This document shows, one piece after another, positions 1 to 11,230 of a stretch of DNA of 64,000 nucleotides (the stretch's first letter is position 1; each line of letters opens with the position of its first letter). Source of the stretch: Romanomermis culicivorax (lineage: Eukaryota > Nematoda > Enoplea > Mermithida > Mermithidae). The notes under the pieces were generated by a model, which searched no databases, was not told where the DNA came from, and saw only the letters and a list, made by a program, of their open reading frames with translations. The stretch covers positions 992,001-1,056,000 of the forward strand of contig CAWUHX010000075.1 of the NCBI GenBank assembly GCA_963922205.1. The letters are read 5' to 3'. Position numbers and translations under genes: made by a program.

Positions 1-26
1 TTTATTTCAACATGAATCACTTATCA

Positions 27-802
27 TCATTTAAAAAATGACGTTATTTTAGACTGTTTCAACGAAGCAATATGACTTGTATCCATAAAATCATCAATAG
101 AATTTACAGAGGCAAGTATTTCATCAGAGGATTCCTTTGAAAACAAAAAATTTCTGACAACCGATATAGCTCGTTTGGCTTCTTCAAACGTAGGTATTTT
201 TTGAACAGTGCTTTGATCATCACAATCACTATCGATTTCAGTGGTTTCAATTTCTGGTTCATCCGGTTTTCTCACTAAATCAACAATTGATTGTTCATCC
301 ATATCGCCGGAAGTAACAACATCATCATCGACGTGCAAAAACTCCGAAAGACTGAACTCTGTATCCTGATGGGATGCTAATGTTTCACACAATTTTTCAA
401 ATGCTTCTCAAATAAGAACATCGGATTCTGATGCTTCTTCCTGAGCATCACACTGAAAACCCGCTTTAGAAAAGCAACCAGATATCGAAGAAGCGGAAAC
501 ATTTTGCCAAGCACGAGAAATAAAAATTATGGCATCCAACAAACTAAAATTCCCAATGTCTCCACCCTCATCAATTTTTCACAAAATGCTTTCAATCATA
601 AGTTTACGGTAATTTGCTTTCAAACAGTTGATAACACCTTGATCCATCGGCTGCGTTTTTGAAGTGGTGTTGGGTGGTAGAAAAATGAACTCAATGTTCG
701 AAAGTTCAAGTTCAGGATGAGCTGGACAGTTATCGTTTCTGCTTCGTTGATAATCTTAAGCTTTGTTTCAAGCGAAACAACATTCTTTTTGACAGGCGGC
801 AT
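27..802 (-). pseudogene. Tigger/jerky-like transposase, internally deleted and broken by stops
   Basis: The minus strand begins at about 802 with MPPVKKN followed by SLETKLKIINEAE, the first helix region of a CENP-B/pogo N-terminal helix-turn-helix. The sequence then jumps, in another frame, directly to DNCPAH and PPNTTSKTQPMDQGVI, the catalytic-core segment of the DDE superfamily in Tigger proteins. The rest of the DNA-binding region and the first catalytic aspartate are therefore deleted. The tail continues through two in-frame stops (near 580 and 405) to an acidic stretch with VDDDVVTSGD and ends KITSFFK, typical of Tigger C-termini. It cannot encode a working transposase. Confidence 0.75.
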
Positions 803-944
803 GACACACTTGACACAAGAAAAAAAGTAATGTACAATAGCACCAAGACAACAAGACAAGACGTTGTGTTGCATTAAGATGTTTCTAGAAGTTTCTGGAA
901 GTTTCTGTAATCGATAAAGTGTACATATTATCTGTACACATCGT

Positions 945-1185
945 GTTTACTAAGCGTAGATTAAAGCATGTTCAATATCCGTCAACACATGTTCATTAAA
1001 CGTAGAATTTAACGTGTATCAAGATATGCAGAGATTCTACCAGGCGTGTTCATTATCCGTTAACCATGTGCTCATTAACTGTATTATCAACATATAAGAA
1101 ACTATAGGAATTGAGTTGGGACTGTGCTACAGCGTGTTTATTAAGCGTAAATGCTCAATATCCAGAGTGTTCATTAACCGTGTTC
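945..1185. repeat. Iterated ~17-bp motif near the Tigger terminus
   Basis: About nine imperfect copies of GTGTTCATTAANCGT (variants CATGTTCAATATCCGT and CGTGTTTATTAAGCGT) occur at irregular intervals, for example near 951, 968, 988, 1044, 1064, 1133, 1151 and 1165. They abut the CAGT terminus. Repeated short motifs next to a transposon end often act as transposase-binding sites; that role is inferred, the repetition is seen. Confidence 0.55.
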
Positions 1186-1192
1186 GACTGTA

Positions 1193-1651
1193 TTTGGAAC
1201 AGTAAAAATCAGAAGCTTGAGAAAAAGTCGGTTCTTCAGATTTTGAGCTCTCTTTCACTTTACTTATTATTCTAATGAGTATTAAACTATTAATAAACAT
1301 AATTCACACAACTTGATTTTGGAAAAGTAAACATAAATTTATTTACGTTTATGTGCTATATATAGGATCCGGATCATAGGTCCCCAAGGTCAGATTTTCC
1401 AGGTAGGGGTAAAGTTGAAAATTTGCGAGGGCAGTGACGCAAAATGCCTACTTAACACTCAATTTTGGCTCAAAATTAGGCACCCCGTGATCAATTTTCA
1501 GGACTTTAGGTAGGGGTAATACCCCCCTCATACCCCTCCCTATGGGGTTGTCTGATCCGGATCCGGTCGGATACTGTTCAGGATTTGGATACGGATCTGA
1601 TTCCGTCGAAAAGTAGATCTGTTCTATCCCTAATTTAAATATTCTTTTCAG
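1193..1651. other. Non-coding stretch upstream of PRPF19 exon 2; expected first exon not found
   Basis: This should hold PRPF19 exon 1 (about eight or nine codons ending one base into a codon) or the intron after it. I found no ATG-initiated stretch that reads as the usual PRPF19 N-terminus and ends in a good donor. The part at 1361-1620 is GC-richer than its surroundings, with ggatccgg palindromes and direct repeats of aggtaggggtaa, so it is probably a repeat insertion. Confidence 0.4.
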
Positions 1652-4600
1652 TTTCGAACGAAGTGCCACAACAAGCGGTAGTATCGCCCGTAAGCGGAGC
1701 CGTTTTTGAAAAACGTCTTATAGAAAAGTTCATCTCCGAAAATGGCAAGGACCCCTTGAACGGTGAATCGCTCTCCGTCGAACAATTAATCGAAATAAAA
1801 GGTGCGATAATTTTTGCAAATTTTATGACTGTGGCATTGAGATGAAATAGGCGACTTTGCCTGCAGAATTCGATTTACTATTTGTAAAAACTATGATTCT
1901 TAGCTTAAACATTGTGAAATTCGTTGTTCAGTCTTGAGAAAAAGATTCTGAGTGTTTGCCCAAAAATTAGCATCTTTAATCTTTCACAGAAAATCGCGAG
2001 GAAAGCTTTAATTGTGTGGAGTTGTTTTTTGTGGTAAACTTCTCAATCACCATTTAGGTCAAGAAATCATTAAACCCCGACCTCCGACAGCAACGAGTAT
2101 TCCAGCGATTTTGAAAATGTTGCAAGACGAATGGGACGCGACAATGTTGCACAGCTTTACTTTAAGACAACAATTACAGACGGCCAGACAAGGTTTTTTA
2201 TATTTTTTGTTGAGATATAGAGTTAAACTTGAAATCTGTGTTATGAATGCGAAAAACTATCATTTCTAGCCTATGGACTTCATGATCACAACATCCGTTT
2301 CGTAGCTTGAAATCAAAGTTTAATTTGCCTGCTCAAGACGATTTCGCTAACCTTTCAGTACAATCATAACAGGAAATGCTCAAAATTTTTTGTCTAAGTT
2401 TGAAGCTTGTTCAAAATCAGCTGAGTTTTGGGGATAACACACAATTTTACTTTACTTTTAATAGTAAATTCGATCACAAATATCTTTCAAAAATCTGAAT
2501 TATACACTCTACCTTGAATTCTGTGTATAAAAAACCACAGCTTCAATTAATTGTCCTGCTTAATCGCATAATATAACCTAAAGCACGCTCTGCCCATGTA
2601 TGACCTGTACTATTTTTCAGAGTTGTCGCACGCCTTATACCAACACGATGCAGCATGCCGTGTTATCGCCAGATTATCCAAAGAAGTCAAGGCTGCTCGA
2701 GAAGGTTCGAAAATTAATTGTGATTGATTTTATATTTGCGTCATTTGCGTGGTTTTTTCCAGCTTTGAACATGTTGAAGCCGCAAGGCGCTTTGCCGACT
2801 GCAGTTGACGTAAGCTTAGATTGTAGAAAGTTCTATTTTTCAGTGCCAGAGTTAAAATTTGTTTCTTTGCAGAATTTCGCCGACGAAATAAAACAAACGA
2901 ACGTCGATCATCCGATGGAAGAATTCGGTACAATTCCAGATTCTGTCAAAAATGTAAGTTTATTCATTTTATTCTCGTTATTTTTTCATTGACAGTCTCA
3001 TTAAAATTTGCTTAATTCTTGTATTTCAAAATTCTTACCAATACCTGGATTTTATTTTTCGCTAATTTATCCACCGAATATTCCCGTGATCGCCCGAAAA
3101 TGACATCCAAATCCTCTAGTTTCGAAATGAAAAAAATAATTTTTTTGTATAACTAACAAAATTAAAAAGCGGACATAAGATTTAGTAACGTAATACGATT
3201 TGTATCGCAAAATTTCTCTATACCTAATTGTCATTGTATATAACTTTAGCTGAAACATTTTACTCCCAGTTGTTTTTTTCCTGTAGCAAATTGAAGCTAA
3301 AGCTAAGGTTTTGATGGACGCCAGAAAACAGGTATTTGAACAAAGTTACTCTATTCCGACTTCCGAGTCGTTTTAAAACCGACGAAATTTTAAGCGCGGT
3401 AAAAATATTCCCGAAGAATTGGCGAAAATCGACGAAGTTAAAACTTATGCGCAAGTCGCTGCTTATCCTGTATGCCATTATTTATGTGTATATACGTTCT
3501 TCGTATTTCCATATCAAACTTTCTTCTAATCGCAGAGCCTACACAGTGCCAGCATTCCAGGAATTACGTCCTTGGATATCCACGAGCAGGACCATAATTT
3601 GATTGTTACTGGTAAGAAACGTGTCCTAATTTATGGTTAGGATTCTTTGTATGAATCGGTTTCTGCAGAAATTCGATTTGAAATGGAAACCTTTTTTTGC
3701 TGCTGCATGACTTTATGTTAAACAATAGTTTGGAAAAATTCAGGATCTTATCGTTTATAAGCCTATACACAACGGATCTTCGAGTTCTGGGGATAGAGCG
3801 GCTTTTGGGATGCGGAGTGTCATCGATTGCCCAAAATTTTAGTAGGTCTCTAAAGAAAAAAGAAGTCCGAAAAACAGTTCAGATGATAGTAATTTTTGTC
3901 TAAAAATCGTGGAAAATGTATTTACAGCACAAAGCGCCAAAAAAACTAACAGTTTTGATCGGTTTATGTTCAAAAATAACAATTTTTTATCAAAAAATTG
4001 ACATCTTTGCTTTTTTCCGACCGAAAGTATATGGGGGTCCCTGTGGTTACCATATGGCAAGCATCTATGATTGGCAAATCTAGCCGTATGGTCGATGATT
4101 TCTGGAAGGGGTTCCTATGACACTCCATTGTTTCAGCTTTTGTGCGTAAGCACAACGGTCATATTTATAAAAAAATTTCAAAAAATTGTATGTGCAGTCT
4201 CACGTTGCAGATCTTATTCTGGTAATTCAACTACAAACGGTTTTTGTTTTTCGACTCTTCTTTTTGCGTTAATTTCCTTCAAAAATACATTTTAAGTTGC
4301 AAATTTATAGGCGGAAACGACAAAACGGCAGTCGTGTTCAATAAAAGCACGGAACAAGTTGTCGCAACTTTGAAAGGACATCAGAAAAAAATTGAAAACG
4401 TTGTATATCACCCAAAAGATGTAAGAAACTTATAATCGCAATGGATAAGTTTTGCATCAGAAAATGATTCTGCGGAGATTCGCAATTTTTCTGTTGGGAA
4501 TAATCGATCCTTTCTTTTTGGATGTTCATTCGGAAAAAAGTAGTCATTTTAAGACAATATTCTTGTCCAACTTTTCGGAGTTGTTTGGCGTCGGTTCGGA

Positions 4601-7600
4601 TTAGCAGTTTAATTTTTGAGTTTGTGGCTTCGGCTTTGCAGTGTGTGAAACAAAGTGCTCATAAATGGCTTAATTAGCGGTTAAATGCTTAAATGGCATA
4701 AATGGCAAATCATAAATAATTTTGCTAGAACTGTTTCTAACAATGTTAACAGATGATGAGAAACAGCTTTTTGGATCAGAGTGTAGCTCAATCAAAACCC
4801 ATTGTTGTCACTTAATCAGATCAAGCATTTGACTTGGGAATTTCCACATTCCTTGGAAACGTAGAATATATCTGTCTTTTGAAAAACGAATGTTTTACTT
4901 GTTCCAAAGGTTTATGAAAGCAAGCCATGTGTTGTTTTTGAGTAGTTGTCTTTAAGCGATTAATATGAAACAAAATGAGCTTTGCAACTTCTAAACGAAA
5001 GGTGTTAAAAATTTCGCCATGGCAATTCGATTCATTGTCGAAAAAGAAACTGATTTTAACTCGCCTCATGCATGTTGCAGTTCTCGGAACGAATTGATGC
5101 GCAAAAAATGAAGTAAACCCGAAAAATTCCCCCGAACAATTTGGTTTTCGATTTTGGATTTTTAATCTATGCTTCTACGGTCTCGGTTTTTGAACCAAAT
5201 TACCGTTTTCACGATTTAAACTAATCGAAACACCCTGGTATTTGATCTTAAAAAGCAACTTGAATAATTTTTCATAGAAAATTCCGAAAGTCTAACGATC
5301 AACTAATCGTTTCTCTTTTCTAGGCCGACGTTTGCGTCACTTGCAGTTTAGATTCGACCGTGCGCGTCTGGAATATCGGTCAACAGAATTGCCAACACGT
5401 TATTCAAGCTCACGATGCCCCCGTCACCGGCCTCAGTTTGCACGCCACCGGCGATTACGTTTTGAGCGTTTCTCTAGACGAAGTATGCGTAAAAAACGAA
5501 TAGCGTGCACGTAGGTTATCCACACGTTAAGCATCAGTTTTCCGAACGTCGTGTTAGAGTCTACAGTAATTAACGCTAACCAGTTCCGGAATTTAATCTC
5601 GACTGGAAAACACTGAAACTTTTTTCACAGCTTAAAACAGATTATACCCTGTAGATTTGAAAAGCAAAAAGACAGAATATTTGAATCAAACACCTTATAC
5701 CCTTGATATTTCAATATATTCCAATTTTTTTGTTTAGTCAAATTACGACTTTAGCTACATAGAGTACATATTCCGGAAAAAATTACCTTCTTAGTCTCAG
5801 ATTTGTAAAAGGTTAAAATTTTAGTAAATTACTTTTTTCACGAAAAAAATCTCAAGGTTCATAACTTCCAGAAAAGTATTTCAGTCTTTTCTTTGATCAT
5901 TCATTATAATTTTTTTAGAAATGGGCTTTTTCGGATATTCGCACGGGTCGCGTTTTATGTCGAGTTGCGTCCGACGAAGGTGGTGCTTCGCAAAGTAAAC
6001 ATTTCAAATGAAATTCATAAATTTTCAAAAATCCATTGCTCAAAAAAAATTAACTTTCTTTAAACCGCACTGACCTCTTCAGAATTAACTTCCGCTCAAT
6101 TTCACCCGGACGGTTTGATTTTCGGCGTCGGAACGGCTCGAGGGGTCGTTAAAATTTGGAATTTGAACGAGCAAAGCCCCATGGCTACGTTGGAAGATCA
6201 TACGGGCGCTATAAAGTCGATCGCTTTCAGCGAAAACGGCTATTATTTGGCAACGTCGGCCGAAGATTCGTGCGTCAAGTTGTGGGATTTGCGTAAAATT
6301 CCGGTCCGCAATTTCAAAACCCTAAAATTAGACGACAAATATGAGGTAATGAAATGTTGACGACATTAGAATTTTTGGGTATCGAAAGTGAATTTCGACC
6401 CTTGGAAAATCTTTAGGTATTTCTACTAATAGTGTCCCCAACACTGTTTTTCTTCAACGCAGCGCTAAATAAAATATGGGTCGCGCTAATGAAAAATTTT
6501 TATTTCAGAATTCACTATGATGAATATAGGTAGCTATACGTTTTAAAGAACGCTGTCAAAAAATAAGTTTACAATAACACATTTCTCAATAATGCTTAAT
6601 ACAATCACTAATAACTTCATCACTATTGAAGAAAGAAATAAAGTACTGTGCGGTAATCAAATTTTTTGCGCTAATGCACCCAGTGGCGGATCCAGAAATT
6701 TTTTTCAGAGGATGGCGGTGCTCAAAATTAAGTATTTTTCCCAAAAAAATTCAAAAATTTTTCAAATTCGCCTATAGGTATACAGAAAAAAGTCGTATTT
6801 CAAAAGTTTCGGGAGGGCGGCCGCCCCCTTAAATCCGCACTTGGTGGCACTGCTAGTAGGTGTGCCGCTAAAAAACACTGATCCCCAGGAAGGTGAATTG
6901 CTCATCCACTTGTGTAATTTTGATGAACTTGACATCACTCATTAGTTTAATTGAGGTAGAAACAATTTCTTGTGTAAATTTATAGAATTTCAGCAAAATT
7001 TTAGAAGTATGAGAAAATGCATTACATGTCGAATCAGCAGATATACAATTTTTGTATGAGTGCATGTTCCAAAAAGCTCTTCACGTTTTCAGACTTTTTA
7101 ATTTTGATTCCAAATTGAAATCAACTAATTTCAATTTGCTCATGAAAGACTTCAGTAAGCTTCATAAATTTTAGCTAAATGCAGGTCTTCCGGATATAAA
7201 ATATTAAGCATTAGTTTAAATCCCATCTCATATTTTGTTTGGATTTCGACGAAAGTGTAAGTATCTATCTGTATTTATTCTCAAGTTTTTGTATTAATTA
7301 ACGAGGAAAACATTCCGAAATGAGAATTAAAAATTTTTATTTAGGAATAAGTGTTGAGAAGATTCATTTTCTATCGTTACAGAATATTAAAATCTAGGAA
7401 ATTATCTTGTGCTAGCCGTTAGAATGAAGGACAAATTTAATACTATGAATCTACAGCTTTAATCACGGAAATGTCAGCAGCAATTGTTTTTTGTTCATCA
7501 GCTTCAAAATAAGGTTGTCCGGCTAGAAAAAAAGAAGCACATAAGTTTGAAGATGTTATCACTGGTTTCGTGGTTTTAATTCGAAATGGAAATTTTTGTC

Positions 7601-8099
7601 CAGTCATCCAATCAGTGCATGACTGGACAAAAAAACTAATGTAAAAAAGCTAACTTTCGCTTCATGTGTCTGATTAAAAAATGTAGCTTGTCTGTTACTG
7701 ACGGAAGATTTTGTATAAATTTTCCGCAGGAAAATTGCAGTAATACTTTTTGCTATTTTTCCAGTCTTTCTGTTTCAGATCCGAGACTTATCTTTCGATC
7801 GTAGCGGTTTATATTTGGCTGTAGCTGGGACTGATGTTCGGTGAGTTTTTTTTAAATTATTGTTCGGAAAAATCTGATTTTTCTATATCCATAAAAGTTT
7901 ACATTGAACCCTTGGATGAGTTGTAAATATTTGTCTATTTTGCAGAGTTTATCATACTAAACAATGGCAAGAATTGTGCGTTTTATCCGATCATCCGCAA
8001 ACGGCCACCGGCGTACGTTTCGGCAACAACGCCAGCTTTTTGGCGACGGCCGGGCAAGACAGATTTTTGCGATTCTTCTCGACGCCCGAAAATGAATAG
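1652..8099 (+). CDS. PRPF19: Pre-mRNA-processing factor 19 (U-box E3 ubiquitin ligase, WD40), multi-exon, first exon missing
   Basis: Exons seen: 1652-1801, 2058-2192, 2621-2704, 2763-2809, 2873-2953, 3287-3331, 3395-3469, 3536-3611, 4311-4420, 5324-5482, 5919-5994, 6083-6345, 7779-7840, 7946-8099. Phases join cleanly to about 504 codons, ending in TAG at 8097-8099; the human protein is 504 residues. Exon 1652 carries the U-box ([20 protein letters not shown]). The next exons carry the coiled-coil/tetramerisation segment ([25 protein letters not shown], then [18 protein letters not shown]). The rest form seven WD40 repeats, with [19 protein letters not shown] and [13 protein letters not shown] among the recognisable blades. 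The protein is the core of the Prp19/NTC complex, which activates the spliceosome by K63-linked ubiquitination. No frameshift or stop is seen, so it is probably functional. Intron 6346-7778 is the longest and holds a MITE. One acceptor (3393-3394) is the unusual ttaag. Confidence 0.95.
6681..6843. mobile_element. Short MITE-like element in PRPF19 intron 13
   Basis: The left end CAGTGGCGGATCCAG pairs imperfectly with the right end, whose reverse complement is CAAGTGCGGATTTAAG. The 163-bp interior has no coding capacity and a GC-rich patch (gggagggcggccgccccc). Termini of the CAGTGGCGGATC type occur on many non-autonomous animal DNA transposons; I did not find a clean target duplication, so the superfamily stays open. 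Confidence 0.55.
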
Positions 8100-8246
8100 G
8101 ATGACACTATAGTTATATATCCTGAATGAACGAATGTATAATGTTTTGAAAGTTGTTGATGACAATTTGGAAGAAATGTAATAATTTCACGTTTTTTGGT
8201 GGGTGTTCAGCGTTTATTTGTTACATTTTTAAAGAAAACGTTTTAA

Positions 8247-8252
8247 AATAAA
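8247..8252 (+). promoter_or_regulatory. Poly(A) signal AATAAA for PRPF19
   Basis: AATAAA lies 148 bp past the PRPF19 stop codon and before the next repeat element begins. It is the first canonical signal in the 3' flank. The cleavage site was not determined. Confidence 0.6.
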
Positions 8253-8305
8253 CTTCATAATATATTCGGGCTGGCCCTTGGAAAAAGGAGAAAATAGCTG
8301 TTTCA

Positions 8306-9373
8306 CCCCTATTCAGCGAAACACACAACAGCGATTCTCGAAATAGCGAAGTCTCAATACAGCGAAGTCTGAAAACAGCGATGTTATTTCAGCGAAGTCT
8401 CAATACAGCGATTCTCAAAACAGATAAGTATCAGAACAGTTGTTTTTAGAATGAAAAAATAGAGATTGGGCGGGGTAGACGTTTTGGCACATGGCCCATT
8501 TGGCCCTCTTCGGTCTGGTGGATGGATGCTGGTTGTCACACATTTTGGAACAATCGCCAGATTTCTGACATGGCTTTATAGCATGTGTTTTCACTACATT
8601 ACATCTTTTTACTCTGGTTTGTTTATTATTAAATCCATATGCATGTTTTTCTTTTTTCCTTTATCGATTTATTTCCGTGAATATTCTTATTTTGTGCTAC
8701 TTTTTGTATATTTTATTCAGGTTGTGTACCTTTGTACTATTTTTTACCTACTTTTTACTACAATATTTTACTTCTTATGTCTTAATCATTCGTTTTTGTT
8801 CTACCTTTACTGCTTAATTATTTTATTCATTTCATCTTATTTGTTTATTTCATTTTATTTTATTTATTTCATCAATTTAATTTTTTGCAATGCAATTAAG
8901 CTGCCTACAAAACAACTTTAATAGAAAATCCTTATGATAATTTTTTGCTTTTGTTTTTTCCAAACGTTTCAAAAAAGTTTTTCTCATATAAATTTTTTTG
9001 TGATTTTGGAGTGGTCGGTTCGTGCCCGCAAATGCAGCACAAAAGCATGTGAAATTTAGATAACCAAATGCAACTAAAAATAGACTCTTGCAACTAGCAA
9101 AAACGATTTTGATTTACCTAATTTGCATATTTATCATAAAAAGAATGTGCGCGTTTTGATGCATAGAAATTTTTAGTATTCGCTGTATTGAGATCCGCTC
9201 TTTTGAGAATCGTCGAATTGAGATTTAGCTGTATTGAGAATCGCTATATTGAGACTTCGCTGTAATGAGAATCGCTGTATTGAGACATCGCTCTAATGAG
9301 AATCACTGTATTGGGACTTCGGTGTAATGAGAAACGCTGTTTTGAGTCACACTATTTTGAATTTTGCTGTACA
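8306..9373. mobile_element. Foldback-type element with inverted arrays of ~16-bp repeats
   Basis: The left arm (8306-8438) is a degenerate tandem array of AATACAGCGAAGTCTC and AATACAGCGATTCTCA units. The right arm (9178-9373) is the same array in reverse complement (GCTGTATTGAGAATCGC, ACTTCGCTGTAATGAGA). About 740 bp of very AT-rich DNA lies between them. Its only long reading frame (8466-8921) is low-complexity F/Y/L codons, which I take as chance. Long arms built of short tandem repeats are the hallmark of foldback elements. No transposase is visible. Confidence 0.65.
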
Positions 9374-10204
9374 CGCCAAAAAATAGCTATTTGATGCGCA
9401 TAATAGACTGTGATCCATACATAAACAACGTCTTTAAATGCAATAGTTGGTGGACTGATTGAGAATTGTTTGAAGACGAAAAAATATCCTAAAACAATGC
9501 TCGCACCCTCACCAATTCTGGCTCAAACTCTTTGTCCTTTGTAGTCCAGCTGAAAGGAGTATGACCTGTAAATCTATAGGTATAGTCGGCAGGAACGGGC
9601 GAAAAACTGTGCAGCCCGTACGATTTTTGCGGCTTTCAAAAATTGGGGCTCACAAGTCACCACAACTGGAAAAAATTTTGTGTCGCAACCGGCAACTGCA
9701 TTGTGGTTCATGGACTTGCAATGAGTTCTCGATTGGAGTAATTTTTGCTGCTCTGGTAGCCGCAATAATAGTTATAAGGATCCATACAGGGGGTACACAG
9801 AAGATAGCCCTTGTGACGTTAGGGATTTGTGAGGGAGGTGGAGGGGAATAGCCAGAACCTATCATGGAGTGATTGCCCGTGGATGTTGAGAGTTTTGGAA
9901 GAGACGTTGGTATTCCAGGTTCTGGAGTGAAACCCGAGAAGTTCCGGAACCCAAGTCCTGTCTGGGAATACTTGGGGAGACCCAATTCAACGGTATGACA
10001 ACGCACGAGAGAAGCGAAAAGTTACGAGCCCGCTCTGCTCATTAAAAGGGTGAACATAAGTTTGATGTCTTTCAGTTTCAATAAACACGTATAAATGATA
10101 ACGATGCAAGCATAACGATATAGCGAACGCCCCAAAGGAAAGTTCCAAAGTATTGAAATTCAAGTAAGTGCATGAGAGGGGACTCGATATTTATACCAGC
10201 GGGA
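9374..10204. other. No recognised gene; probable flank of the minus-strand retroelement relic
   Basis: Moderate GC content and several overlapping frames on both strands, none with a recognisable domain. The minus-strand frame at 9650-10006 lies downstream of the pol relic in its direction of reading and could be decayed 3' sequence of the same element, but I see no LTR pair to prove it. Confidence 0.35.
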
Positions 10205-11230
10205 GAGGGTGTGTTCCATTATCAGGACCCTTCCGGGGGTGAATGGAGAGTTTGAACTTTGCCAGGGCAAGGCCCCATCTAGCTATATGGGCAGAGGGGT
10301 TGGGTTTTTCCAGCAATGCTTTGACAGCTGTGTGATCCATCTGCATGATGACCTCATGTTGAAAAGGTATGGGCCGAAGTATTTGGCAAAATGAACCACC
10401 ATGAGGGATTCTAGCTCAGTGGTTGAGTAGTTTTTCTTTGCTGTGGTGAGACCGCGGCTGGCGTAAGCCACTGGGTGGTCATGTCCATGTTCATCCAATT
10501 GACTGAGGACTGCCCATTCCCAAGACACTGGCATCTGTTTGGAGGATGAACGACTTGGAGAAGTCTTGGTATCAGAGGATGGGTGGATGTGTGAGGAGGC
10601 GTAGGTTATTGATGAAGGCATCCTGCTGCTGTTGATCACTGGAAAGGAGTGTTCTTTCGCAGGAGTTTGGTCAGGGTTCACAAAGCATGAAGAAGCCTGG
10701 AATGAATCATCTGTAGTAAGAGACAAGGCCAAGGAAGTATTTGATGCCCTTCACTGTTTTGGGTATGGGAAGGTTGGTGACAGCAGCCAGTTTGGTTGTG
10801 TGGGCTTCTAGGCCATGCTGTGAGATGATAGCTCAGGTACTCAACCTCTGTGTGGTAGGAGGAGCATTTGCTGAGCCGGAGCTTCATGCCACCCTGGCGA
10901 AGGTGATCAAAGAGCTCTGAGAGGTGACTGGTGGTGGGACTCACCAAAGACCAGGGTGTCATCTAAGTATGTGAGCCCCATAGGCCATTAGATACCTGAC
11001 AGAAGGAGATCCATGGAGCATAGGAAGGTGCTTGGGGCATTACAGAAGCCAAAGAAGGGCAAGCAGTTGAACTCAAAGAGGGCAATAGGTGTATTGAAGG
11101 CCATGTTTTCCTTATCAGCCTCCACAATGGGAATGGACCAGTAGGCATTGGCCTGATCCAGGGTAGTGAAGTATTTCATACCCTTGAGGGTATGAAGGAT
11201 GTTGTCAATCTGCAGGAGGGAGTAGACAAC
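10205..11230 (-). pseudogene. Ty3/gypsy pol relic (reverse transcriptase and RNase H), different lineage from the two large copies
   Basis: On the minus strand from 11230 the frame reads IDNILHTLKGMKYFTTLDQ then ANAYWSIPI, LFEFNCLPF and CNAPSTF: the fingers/palm of a Ty3-type reverse transcriptase. A frameshifted stretch around 10860-10900 keeps the LRLSKCSS..VEYL segment before the thumb. RNase H follows at 10400-10530 (HPVAYASRGL, NYSTTELESL), and connection-like sequence (MDHTAVKALLEKPNPSAHIA) at 10230-10340. Frames change several times and no YxDD is intact. GC content is clearly higher than in the flanks, which suggests an element acquired from, or adapted to, a different base composition. 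Confidence 0.8.

Larger units (their letters stand above)
1..1190 (-). mobile_element. Tigger/pogo-type DNA transposon, internally deleted, runs off the left window edge
   Basis: Read on the minus strand, the element starts at 1190 with CAGTCGAACACGG immediately inside a TA dinucleotide (1191-1192), which matches the CAGT termini and TA target duplication of the pogo/Tigger branch of Tc1/mariner. It encloses a broken CENP-B/jerky-like transposase (27-802). The far terminus lies beyond base 1. Between the transposase and the visible terminus there are several degenerate copies of a GTGTTCATTAANCGT-like motif. Class assignment rests on protein resemblance plus the terminus; the TA duplication cannot be confirmed because the other end is missing. 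Confidence 0.72.

Noticed and set aside
8306..8438. CRISPR-like array of short repeats
   Set aside because: Units are contiguous and degenerate without unique spacers, and the inverted partner array shows a foldback element; the host is eukaryotic.
8466..8921. 151-residue plus-strand frame inside the foldback element
   Set aside because: Almost entirely Phe, Tyr, Leu, Ile and Ser from T-rich DNA; looks like a membrane protein only by composition.
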